From NCBI GenBank assembly GCA_002346435.1, contig DDZT01000105.1:1-22743 (forward strand): 22,743 bases of DNA, in the 5' to 3' direction. The translations under genes and the position numbers were made by a program. This DNA comes from Anaerolineales bacterium UBA3001 (GTDB lineage Bacteria > Chloroflexota > Anaerolineae > Anaerolineales > UBA11657). Each line of letters opens with the position of its first letter. Within the stretch, counting starts at the first letter, position 1. The notes under the pieces are model-generated. The model made no database searches. It was not told the origin of the DNA and saw nothing but the letters and a program-made list of their open reading frames with translations. This document shows positions 7,916-14,875 of this stretch, piece by piece.

Positions 7916-9330
7916 TACACGGCTCGGGGTATTTGTCGCGCTCGTAAGTTTGCAGGTAGAATTCCAAGCATTGATCTGTATTTGGCGACAGTTCGGCGAG
8001 CAACCTTATATCCATGGTCTACTAGTCTATGTGCTACTTGTTCGTCTGTCATGGCAGTTGTTTCATCATCGATGATAGTTTGTACGGCAGCTCTAATTGC
8101 TAATGATCGGTCAAAGAACGTAGACAAAGGTATTATACGCCCATTTGGTAATGCTATGGTTTTATTTGCTACAGCACGTGATATTGTCGATTCGTGCAAT
8201 TCTAGTTCAATGGCTAGTTCTGCACGCGTCATCGGAATTAAGTCTTTGTCAGTTCCTAGAATAAATTGAGGTTGGCGCTTAACGATTAGTTTTACAATGC
8301 GTTTCATAGCATTATCGCGTTGACGCATGCATTTTACGAATAGTGCTGCGCGTTCTAAGTAAGCAGACCACTCATCTTTTTTCTCAGGATCTTCTATTTT
8401 GTTTACCATAGTTCTTACCGATGAACTGACACGAAGCCATCCTTGGGCAGCTGAAAATACTTGGACAACAAGAGGGCCATCCTGTTTATGTGGATTTTTC
8501 ATGACTTCTACATCAGGACGGAAATATCGTCCAGTGGCATTCGCGGCATTATTCCAGTGTGATTGTGCTGGGTAAGGGGAAAGATTGCGTTTAATAAACT
8601 GAGCTGCTGATCGAACAGTTTGTACTGAAACATTGCATTTTCTAGCTATGGTCTTAAAATCTCGCTTCCCGAGTTGTTCCCAATACTTAGTAAGAAGATT
8701 GTGAGCTAGGGGATGGGTTTTTCCGTCTTGCTCTAGCATATCGAGTTGAATCAGTAGACACTCCATAACGTCTTGAGAAGCAACTCCAATAGGGTCAACT
8801 CTTTTGATAATTTCGATGACATTCTTTGTTTTGTCTAGGCTAACACGTAGGTACGATGCAATCTCAGCCGGATGGTCGATCAAAAATCCGTGTTCATTGA
8901 GTCGCGCGAGTACGTGCTCGGCAATTTTACGTTCATTGGAGCTAACTGAAGGTGCTACTTGCTTGAGTATATGTTCGGACAATGTCTCTGGGTCTTTTAA
9001 TTTGTTGTCGGTAGAATAATATTCATCATATTCCTCATTGCTATAAGTTTTAGTTGATCTTGGGGCAACGTAGACAATTGGTCCGCTACCGTTTAATCTA
9101 TTCAAACATACCTGACAGGGATATGAAGGAATAATTTGTTTGCAGTCTGGGCATCGACATTCTTCTGCCATTTCTAGCGCTGGGTTTTCACTGATTTCGT
9201 TTGCTAATTCTGTGTCGAGCTCATTGCACGTCTTTTCTAAAAGTTGCATTGTGCGGGTCAAATGAGCAGCAGGCATCTGTTTAGTGCTTGCGCCCTGGTA
9301 TTGTCCAATTTTAGTTATAATCGTAGGCAT
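7915..9330 (-). CDS. rpoN: RNA polymerase sigma-54 factor, with a Cys-rich insert
   Basis: A 471-residue RpoN. Region I (about 17-54, ending ELANEISENPALEM) is the activator-interacting part. The core-binding domain spans about 100-300. The DNA-binding part contains a helix-turn-helix at about 367-397 (MTRAELAIELELHESTISRA) and a perfect RpoN box ARRTVAKYR at 444-452, which reads the -24 element. Where Region II is usually acidic and variable, this protein has C58, C60, C63, C72 and C75 (CxCPxC...PCxxC), resembling a zinc ribbon. The ATG at 9330 is preceded by GAGGT with 7-base spacing. It is first in the rpoN-kinase-regulator operon, behind a consensus sigma-54 promoter (9381-9396), so positive autoregulation is likely. 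Confidence 0.95.
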   Translation of the reverse strand: MPTIITKIGQYQGASTKQMPAAHLTRTMQLLEKTCNELDTELANEISENPALEMAEECRCPDCKQIIPSYPCQVCLNRLNGSGPIVYVAPRSTKTYSNEEYDEYYSTDNKLKDPETLSEHILKQVAPSVSSNERKIAEHVLARLNEHGFLIDHPAEIASYLRVSLDKTKNVIEIIKRVDPIGVASQDVMECLLIQLDMLEQDGKTHPLAHNLLTKYWEQLGKRDFKTIARKCNVSVQTVRSAAQFIKRNLSPYPAQSHWNNAANATGRYFRPDVEVMKNPHKQDGPLVVQVFSAAQGWLRVSSSVRTMVNKIEDPEKKDEWSAYLERAALFVKCMRQRDNAMKRIVKLIVKRQPQFILGTDKDLIPMTRAELAIELELHESTISRAVANKTIALPNGRIIPLSTFFDRSLAIRAAVQTIIDDETTAMTDEQVAHRLVDHGYKVARRTVAKYRSMLGILPANLRARQIPRAV

Positions 9331-9380
9331 GAGATTGACCTCAGATGAATAATATCAGTTTAACATACTATATGTGGGGA

Positions 9381-9396
9381 TGCAAGAAGCGTGCCA
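9381..9396 (-). promoter_or_regulatory. Consensus sigma-54 promoter of the rpoN operon
   Basis: The minus strand reads TGGCACGCTTCTTGCA, matching TGGCACG-N4-TTGCA at every defined position. With C at 9382 as -12, the start is predicted near 9370, about 40 bases before the rpoN ATG. It lies in the 125-base gap shared with the divergent trmFO gene. A separate housekeeping promoter must presumably provide basal RpoN; I could not identify one with confidence. Confidence 0.85.
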
Positions 9397-9420
9397 AACC
9401 CTGTTTATATATGATTGTAG

Positions 9421-9426
9421 TATGAT
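9421..9426 (+). promoter_or_regulatory. Possible -10 element for trmFO
   Basis: TATGAT lies 30 bases upstream of the trmFO ATG. No convincing -35 box sits at the expected distance, so this is a weak call. Confidence 0.25.
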
Positions 9427-9455
9427 TATCGAGATAGTTGAAATAGGATGGGATT

Positions 9456-10814
9456 ATGGGTAAGGAATTGACCGTTGTCGGGGGTGGTTTAGCGGGTACT
9501 GAGGCAGCATGGCAAGCTGCAAATAAAGGGGTTAAGGTTCGCTTGTATGAAATGAGACCTAAAATATCTACAGGAGCTCATACGGGCTCGTCCCTTGCTG
9601 AGCTTGTGTGTTCAAATTCTTTAGGCTCTAATTTAGCTGATAGGGCATCTGGAGTGCTAAAGGATGAGATGCGCACTTTAGGTTCGTTGCTCATTGAATG
9701 CGCAGACTCTAATGCGGTTCCTGCAGGTAACGCGTTAGCAGTTGATCGGGAGGCGTTTGCTGATATGGTGACTAATAAGATTGAAAATCATCCTAATATT
9801 GAGGTCATTAGATCAGAAAAGAAGGTGATTCCTTCGGGTCCTACTGTTATAGCTAGTGGGCCGCTTAGCTCTGAATCGATATGTGATAGCTTGGCCAGTT
9901 TGCTTGGTACCGACCATTTATATTTCTATGACGCAATTTCACCCATTGTTTACGCAGACACAATAGATATGACGGTGGCTTTTGAAGCTTCCCGGTATCA
10001 AAAAGATAATGGTTCTAATGGTGATTATATTAATTGTCCAATGAACGAGGATCAATACAGTAAATTTGTCAGTGCTTTGTTGAAAGCCGATAGGATACCT
10101 TTAAGAGACTTCGAAAAAGATATTGAGTCAGGAGTCCGTGCTGGCGCACATCGTTTCTTTGAAGGTTGCTTGCCAATTGAGATATTAGCTGAGCGTGGGC
10201 AAGACTCTCTTGCCTATGGGCCGATGCGACCAGTAGGTATAATCTCTCCTTATGATGATAAGAGACCCTATGCCGTTGTGCAGTTACGTCGGGACAACTT
10301 GGCGGGCACTCTATACAATATAGTTGGATTTCAGACGAATTTGAAATGGCCTGAGCAAAAGGAAGTATTGCGTATGATACCCGGGTTAGGACAGGCTCGA
10401 TTTGCAAGATATGGCATGATGCATAGGAACACATTTCTCAATGCTCCAAACGTACTGTCTGAATCGTTGCAGAGTCGAGTCCGGCCCGACTTGTTTTTTG
10501 CAGGACAGATAACTGGAGTAGAGGGATATGCAGGAAACATTGCTACAGGTTTGTTGGCCGGTATAAACGTGACTAGACTGATGGATGGCGAAGAACTCTT
10601 AGTTTTGCCAACGATTTCTATGATGGGAGCGCTATGTCATTACGTTTCAAATGCAGATCCAGACACTTTTCAACCCATGAAAGCTAATTTTGGTCTGTTT
10701 CCAGCATTAGAACCACCGCGAGACAAAAGAAAATGGTCAAAGCGGGAAAGGTATAGACTTTATTCCGAAAGAGCACTAGACGCTATTGGTATTTTGAAGA
10801 ATAAAATAAAGTGA
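9456..10814 (+). CDS. trmFO: Methylenetetrahydrofolate-tRNA (uracil-54-C5)-methyltransferase TrmFO
   Basis: A flavoprotein that makes ribothymidine at position 54 of the tRNA T-loop using methylene-tetrahydrofolate and reduced FAD. The length of 452 residues is normal for the family. The FAD-binding motif VGGGLAGTEAA is at residues 8-18. The conserved ELVCSNS segment carries C52, and a second conserved cysteine occurs in FFEGCLPIE; both are hallmarks of TrmFO. The late segment FAGQITGVEGYAGNIATGL is the C-terminal FAD-binding part. The start ATG is preceded by AGGA at about 8 bases. It diverges from rpoN and ends 6 bases from the convergent carboxylate-amine ligase gene. It appears to be an ordinary housekeeping gene. 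Confidence 0.96.
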   Translation: MGKELTVVGGGLAGTEAAWQAANKGVKVRLYEMRPKISTGAHTGSSLAELVCSNSLGSNLADRASGVLKDEMRTLGSLLIECADSNAVPAGNALAVDREAFADMVTNKIENHPNIEVIRSEKKVIPSGPTVIASGPLSSESICDSLASLLGTDHLYFYDAISPIVYADTIDMTVAFEASRYQKDNGSNGDYINCPMNEDQYSKFVSALLKADRIPLRDFEKDIESGVRAGAHRFFEGCLPIEILAERGQDSLAYGPMRPVGIISPYDDKRPYAVVQLRRDNLAGTLYNIVGFQTNLKWPEQKEVLRMIPGLGQARFARYGMMHRNTFLNAPNVLSESLQSRVRPDLFFAGQITGVEGYAGNIATGLLAGINVTRLMDGEELLVLPTISMMGALCHYVSNADPDTFQPMKANFGLFPALEPPRDKRKWSKRERYRLYSERALDAIGILKNKIK

Positions 10815-10820
10815 GTTTTA

Positions 10821-11990
10821 TTATAACCCCTTCACTGTTTTACTAGCTAAGTAATCTACCACCTTGTGTAAGGCAACATCATGATCAACGGTATTTTGCT
10901 TTAAAGATTGGTTGTAAACAGCTATTTGTTGTGAGGCACTATTACCCTGGTCAACTATCTTTTCTATATGCTGAACTTCTTGCCTTGAGTTTAATTTATC
11001 AAGTACTGGGTCGACAATTTCTAGGATTTCTTGAGCCAAGCGACTGAAGTCGATTTGCTGACCTATTCCAAAATCAATTAATTTGCCTTGAGTTCCATAC
11101 CGAACTGCACGCCATTTATTTTCCATTATGTGATGCTGTCGATAGGTTCTCCAGCTCTGATTGTTACTGCGAAGTTTCAAGAGTGTTGCAATGATTGCCT
11201 GAATTAGTGCAGCAATTGCTATAGTATCATTTATGTCTGTACATACGTCTGCAATACGGATTTCAAGCGTTCCAAATTTTGGGTGTGGGCGGATATCCCA
11301 CCAAATTTTTGTTGCATCATATTTGTTGTTGTCATCTTGGTCAAGTGAACCAGCTTGGCCCAAAATATCTACATATTGCTCATATTCGCCATGCGATTGA
11401 AATGATGGGGGTATACCGGAGCGCGGCATCATTTCAAAAACTACACTTCGATATGACATAAGACCTGTGTTACGTCCTTGCCAAAATGGTGAGCTAGAAC
11501 TAAGCGCTAGTATATGTGGCAGGAAATATCGCATTTGATTCATTATCTCTATCATGATGTCTTGATTTCTGGAACTATCTCCAAATCCGACATGGATGTG
11601 CATTCCAAAGACAAGTAGTTGTTGGGCTACTGACCGAAAATCGTCGAGCAATTTGCTGTACCGGTCTCCTTGCATGATATTCTGATCAGACCATTTTGCA
11701 AATGGGTGAGTACTAGCTGCTACAATTGTCAGACCGTCCTTTTGGGCTATATCTCGTGCTATTTTGCGCATTCTAATGATTTCATTACGTAACGCACTTA
11801 TGTCATTGCAAATATGGCTAGACATCTCCAGTTGACTTTCCATCAATTCGGGTTTTAGTCCAGATGGTGTCATCACACGGTGGTCTCCTGCTAAGTATTG
11901 GCTCATGTATGAATGCAAATCACGTGTCACAGGATCAACAATTTGATATTCTTCTTCGATACCTAAAGTTAGTGGTATATCTTTGAACAT
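10821..11990 (-). CDS. Carboxylate-amine ligase, YbdK / glutamate-cysteine ligase 2 family
   Basis: A 389-residue protein of the GCS2 family. The N-terminus LGIEEEYQIVDP (9-20) with its Glu cluster, and the MHIHVGFGD segment near residue 153, are the family's metal/ATP-site signatures. Members ligate an amino acid to a carboxylate, and some make gamma-glutamylcysteine weakly. The true substrate cannot be read from sequence, so I give no symbol. There is no purine-rich ribosome binding site. Instead the leader carries two copies of AATCCTCA nine bases apart, the second running into the ATG. The gene is monocistronic: convergent with trmFO and divergent from hflX. Confidence 0.88.
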   Translation of the reverse strand: MFKDIPLTLGIEEEYQIVDPVTRDLHSYMSQYLAGDHRVMTPSGLKPELMESQLEMSSHICNDISALRNEIIRMRKIARDIAQKDGLTIVAASTHPFAKWSDQNIMQGDRYSKLLDDFRSVAQQLLVFGMHIHVGFGDSSRNQDIMIEIMNQMRYFLPHILALSSSSPFWQGRNTGLMSYRSVVFEMMPRSGIPPSFQSHGEYEQYVDILGQAGSLDQDDNNKYDATKIWWDIRPHPKFGTLEIRIADVCTDINDTIAIAALIQAIIATLLKLRSNNQSWRTYRQHHIMENKWRAVRYGTQGKLIDFGIGQQIDFSRLAQEILEIVDPVLDKLNSRQEVQHIEKIVDQGNSASQQIAVYNQSLKQNTVDHDVALHKVVDYLASKTVKGL

Positions 11991-12060
11991 GAGGATTCTG
12001 AGGATTTATTGATTATTTCAATTTGTAGATTTACTTGTCTGATAGTTTATCATGCTAGGG

Positions 12061-12066
12061 TAAAAT
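12061..12066 (+). promoter_or_regulatory. Probable -10 element of hflX, implying a leaderless mRNA
   Basis: TAAAAT ends 7 bases before the hflX ATG at 12074, so the predicted transcription start falls on or next to the start codon. A TTGTCT at 12035-12040 is a weak -35 candidate with a long spacer of 20 bases. No Shine-Dalgarno precedes the ATG. Confidence 0.4.
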
Positions 12067-12073
12067 ACACTAT

Positions 12074-13390
12074 ATGACTAAGATGGCTCTTATTCCGACT
12101 TCAGTGTCTACACAAAGAGTGCTGTTAGTAGGGGTTGAATTACGTACAGTTTCATCTATGTTGACTATTTATGACTCGCTCGATGAACTTGAGCAATTAG
12201 CTAATACTGCTGGCATGTCTGTTGTTGGGCGTATATATCAGAAGCTTGCTGTTCCAAATTCATCGACATACATTGGTACGGGTAAAATTGTCGAGTTGAT
12301 AGACCTAATAGAAACAACAGCTGCTGATATAGTTTTGTTCGATTCTGAATTGTCACCGCGTCACCAAAGAGAACTGGAAAAAATAGTTGGTGATAATACT
12401 CAAATTTTGGATCGCACAGCGTTGATACTTCATATCTTTGCTAGTAACGCTAATACAAGAGAGGGTGGGCTGCAGGTAGAGTTAGCACAGTATGAGTACA
12501 GATTGCCTAGACTCACTCGGCAATGGAAGCACCTTGCAAGACAAGCTGGTGGAGCATCAGGACGAACTGGTTCTATAGGTGGTGTGGGTTTGCGTGGACC
12601 TGGTGAGAAACAACTGGAGGTTGATCGTCGTGAAATAACTAGGCGAATAACAAAATTGAAGAAAGAATTGCAAAAGGTTAGGGCTCATCGCTCCCATCAT
12701 AGGAAAAGGCGGAAGAATTCCAAGGTGTCTGTAGTATCTATGGTCGGTTACACTAATACAGGCAAATCTACTTTGCTGAGCAGATTAAGCGAAACAGATA
12801 TTCTAATTGCTAATAGACTTTTCTCTACGCTTGATCCTACTATCCGAAGAATTACTTGGTCGGGCGGGCGTTCCTTTCTTCTTACTGATACTGTTGGCTT
12901 CATTCAGAAATTGCCAGCAACAGTAATAGCTGCGTTTAGAGCGACACTGGAGGAAATTCTCGAGGCTGATTTGTTGTTGCATGTAATCGATGTGACCCAT
13001 AGTTGTTGCATTGAACAAGCTCATGTAGTGCTGAAAACTCTTGATGATATTGGTGTTTCTAACATACCGATAGTCACGGTGCTAAATAAAACTGATTTGC
13101 TAATTGACATGAAACTGCCTGACAAAATCCACAAAGAATTTCCAGACGCTTTGCCTATTTCAGGTATATCAGGCTATGGAATCGCAAATCTGGTCACGTC
13201 TATACAAAGATATCTAAGTGCGTCTTTGATAGAAATGACCGTTAGTTTGCCATACAGAAATGGTAATCTTATTTCTATCTTCCATCAGTATGGTACTGCT
13301 GTCAATGCTATGCACGGAGAAGAATCAGTAAGATTAAGTGGCGAACTACCTGTAAGTATAGCTCGAAAATTCTGGGATTATAGATGTTAA
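12074..13390 (+). CDS. hflX: Ribosome-associated GTPase HflX
   Basis: A 438-residue GTPase that binds the 50S subunit and helps split or rescue stalled ribosomes. The N-terminal HflX domain (about 14-200) includes the SELSPRHQRELEK segment, the glycine-rich SIGGVGLRGPGEKQLEVDRR signature and a basic helical stretch. The G domain follows with G1 GYTNTGKS (225-232), G3 DTVGF (272-276) and G4 NKTD (338-341), then a short C-terminal region. A second ATG three codons in (12083) is possible, but 12074 fits the -10 box spacing for a leaderless message. It converges with a small membrane ORF 30 bases downstream. Confidence 0.95.
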   Translation: MTKMALIPTSVSTQRVLLVGVELRTVSSMLTIYDSLDELEQLANTAGMSVVGRIYQKLAVPNSSTYIGTGKIVELIDLIETTAADIVLFDSELSPRHQRELEKIVGDNTQILDRTALILHIFASNANTREGGLQVELAQYEYRLPRLTRQWKHLARQAGGASGRTGSIGGVGLRGPGEKQLEVDRREITRRITKLKKELQKVRAHRSHHRKRRKNSKVSVVSMVGYTNTGKSTLLSRLSETDILIANRLFSTLDPTIRRITWSGGRSFLLTDTVGFIQKLPATVIAAFRATLEEILEADLLLHVIDVTHSCCIEQAHVVLKTLDDIGVSNIPIVTVLNKTDLLIDMKLPDKIHKEFPDALPISGISGYGIANLVTSIQRYLSASLIEMTVSLPYRNGNLISIFHQYGTAVNAMHGEESVRLSGELPVSIARKFWDYRC

Positions 13391-13402
13391 TGAGTTATGT
13401 TT

Positions 13403-13418
13403 TATCGGTGTATCGGTG
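13403..13418. repeat. Tandem 8-bp repeat between convergent genes
   Basis: TATCGGTG occurs twice head to tail in the 30-base gap between the stop codons of hflX and the small membrane ORF. No hairpin or T-run accompanies it. It may be simple slippage. Confidence 0.6.
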
Positions 13419-13420
13419 TG

Positions 13421-13606
13421 CTATACGCTGCGCAAAAGGAAATAAAAAGCTAGACCACATACCGTGGTAAAGAGAATGTATCGTACTAAGCTCATCAATC
13501 CTCTAACGAGCGAGGAGAATATGTTCATTGCTTTTATAGGCTCAATAGTGGATATATGCCTGCCAGGTGTGGTGCTCATATAGGTTCTTTTGGTTGATTT
13601 ATCCAT
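13421..13606 (-). CDS. Small protein with C-terminal membrane helix (hypothetical)
   Basis: A 61-residue ORF that I do not recognise. Its last ~22 residues (RYILFTTVCGLAFYFLLRSV) form one strongly hydrophobic helix, so it could be a tail-anchored membrane protein; the front part is polar. The frame continues upstream to an ATG at 13678 (85 residues), but that start has no ribosome binding site. The ATG at 13606 follows GGTGGG at a good distance (5 bases), so I chose it. The gene is isolated: convergent with hflX and about 190 bases from the recombinase gene. The intervening DNA (13607-13798) shows no RNA gene or clear promoter. Whether it is expressed is uncertain. Confidence 0.5.
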   Translation of the reverse strand: MDKSTKRTYMSTTPGRHISTIEPIKAMNIFSSLVRGLMSLVRYILFTTVCGLAFYFLLRSV

Positions 13607-13798
13607 AATTTCCCACCATATTTTCTGAATTTTTAGTTTGTTGGTCAACCAAAAGTTTAGATGCAATTTCCGCGCCATTCTTTTGTTATGGGAACTATAA
13701 CTACAAATTAACGGAAACCTGACTAAAAGTTGCGTATAGGCACTACACTATATATTCCGTGTATACAGACTGACTATAGGTGGGTACGAGTGTAGTTG

Positions 13799-14791
13799 TC
13801 AATCGTCGAAGATTTTGTGGTAGCCACGGTCTAAATCATCGTCAGTGAGGTGTGCATAACGTTGTGTTATTGCAATACTTTTGTGTCGAGCGAGCTCTTG
13901 TGCTAGTTTTAAATTGCCGCCTGAGCCGCGTAGTACGATTGTAACAAAATAGTGCCTGAATGAGTGTGGCGTAATTGTGCCGATAAATGAGGCGCCGAGT
14001 ACATATTTTACCCAGTGGTTTATAATGTTTCTGGCGCCTACAGTTTTAATAGGTAAAGTCTTGGAGCCGCTTCCCAAGTCGTGGCGTGCAAATATTGGCA
14101 GGCTGGTTAGCGCACGACCAGTGCTTCCGTCAAGGGAAGCTCTTGCCTCGAGATAATTCACTATTGCTCGATGTGATCGTCCTGAGAATCTGACGATGCT
14201 TTCACGTCCGCCCTTAATTATTACTACTGCCTGACGCTCGTTACGGTCATACTGGCCGCGCGTAAGGCTACAGGCTTCACTTATACGGAGACCGGTATCT
14301 GCCAGGGTTAGTATGAATGCTTTGTCACGTAGGACTCGCAGGTTGGCTCGGTCATCATCTTGTGGAAATCGTGCTGTGTTAATGACTGCTTCTATTAGTT
14401 TTTCTATATTCTCACGTGGGAATTGGGGTAGTTTTAACGGCACACGTCTCTGACGGCGTCTAATAAGAGCTCTTACTCTTGCTAAATTGAGTTCAAGTTC
14501 GTACTCGGATGCCAAAAACTCATAGAATCCGACTACTGCTGTTAAATAAAGTTGTTCTGTAGCTGGAGAGTAATCACGTAATTCATTAATAAAATCAATT
14601 ATCCACGATTCCCTACACGATGAAATTGTTGTAGTATTTGGGTTAATATTACTTTCTGTAAGTAAAACAACAAATTTTGTTATAGCTTGGCTGTATGATC
14701 GTGCTGTATTTTGACTGCGACTTTCAGATATTACACGTTTATACTGGTCAATAGCGTGTTTTAGCGAGATATCACTGTTATTCTGTATCAT
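13799..14791 (-). CDS. Tyrosine recombinase, XerC/XerD-like
   Basis: A site-specific recombinase with an N-terminal SAM-like core-binding domain and a C-terminal catalytic domain. Numbering from the upstream ATG at 14845 (348 residues), the full catalytic set is present: R187 (TGLRISE), K211 (IIKGG), H294xxR297 (PHSFRH), H321 (LARHKS) and nucleophile Y330 (QRYAHL). I prefer the ATG at 14791 (330 residues). The 18 residues before it look non-conserved, and a promoter-like pair ends just upstream. The ATG at 14845, 30 bases after the cca stop, cannot be excluded. No phage genes surround it, and it sits behind a nucleotide/tRNA gene run, so a chromosomal Xer-type resolvase role is as likely as an integrase role. 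I saw no dif-like site. Confidence 0.88.
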   Translation of the reverse strand: MIQNNSDISLKHAIDQYKRVISESRSQNTARSYSQAITKFVVLLTESNINPNTTTISSCRESWIIDFINELRDYSPATEQLYLTAVVGFYEFLASEYELELNLARVRALIRRRQRRVPLKLPQFPRENIEKLIEAVINTARFPQDDDRANLRVLRDKAFILTLADTGLRISEACSLTRGQYDRNERQAVVIIKGGRESIVRFSGRSHRAIVNYLEARASLDGSTGRALTSLPIFARHDLGSGSKTLPIKTVGARNIINHWVKYVLGASFIGTITPHSFRHYFVTIVLRGSGGNLKLAQELARHKSIAITQRYAHLTDDDLDRGYHKIFDD

Positions 14792-14803
14792 AATATGGTA
14801 GTT

Positions 14804-14832
14804 ATAATAACACTTATCACTACCATAAGCAA
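14804..14832 (-). promoter_or_regulatory. Possible promoter inside the upstream part of the recombinase frame
   Basis: On the minus strand, TTGCTT (14832-14827) and TATTAT (14809-14804) are 17 bases apart. The predicted start is only about 6 bases before the ATG at 14791. The -35 is a poor match, so confidence is limited, but it supports the shorter start. Confidence 0.35.
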
Positions 14833-14875
14833 GGTGCCGCCACATCTTCCAACCTATCGTAAAGGCTAATATATA

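Noticed and set aside
10069..10540. Minus-strand open frames of 121 and 69 codons inside trmFO
   Set aside because: Fully antisense to an intact, well-conserved gene.
10801..10840. Bidirectional terminator between trmFO and the carboxylate-amine ligase gene
   Set aside because: Only a 5-bp AGTGA/TCACT pairing with a long loop is possible; not convincing.
13679..13798. Attachment or dif-like site downstream of the recombinase
   Set aside because: ACAC...GTGT around TATATA gives some symmetry, but the two 11-bp arms do not match each other or known dif arms well enough.
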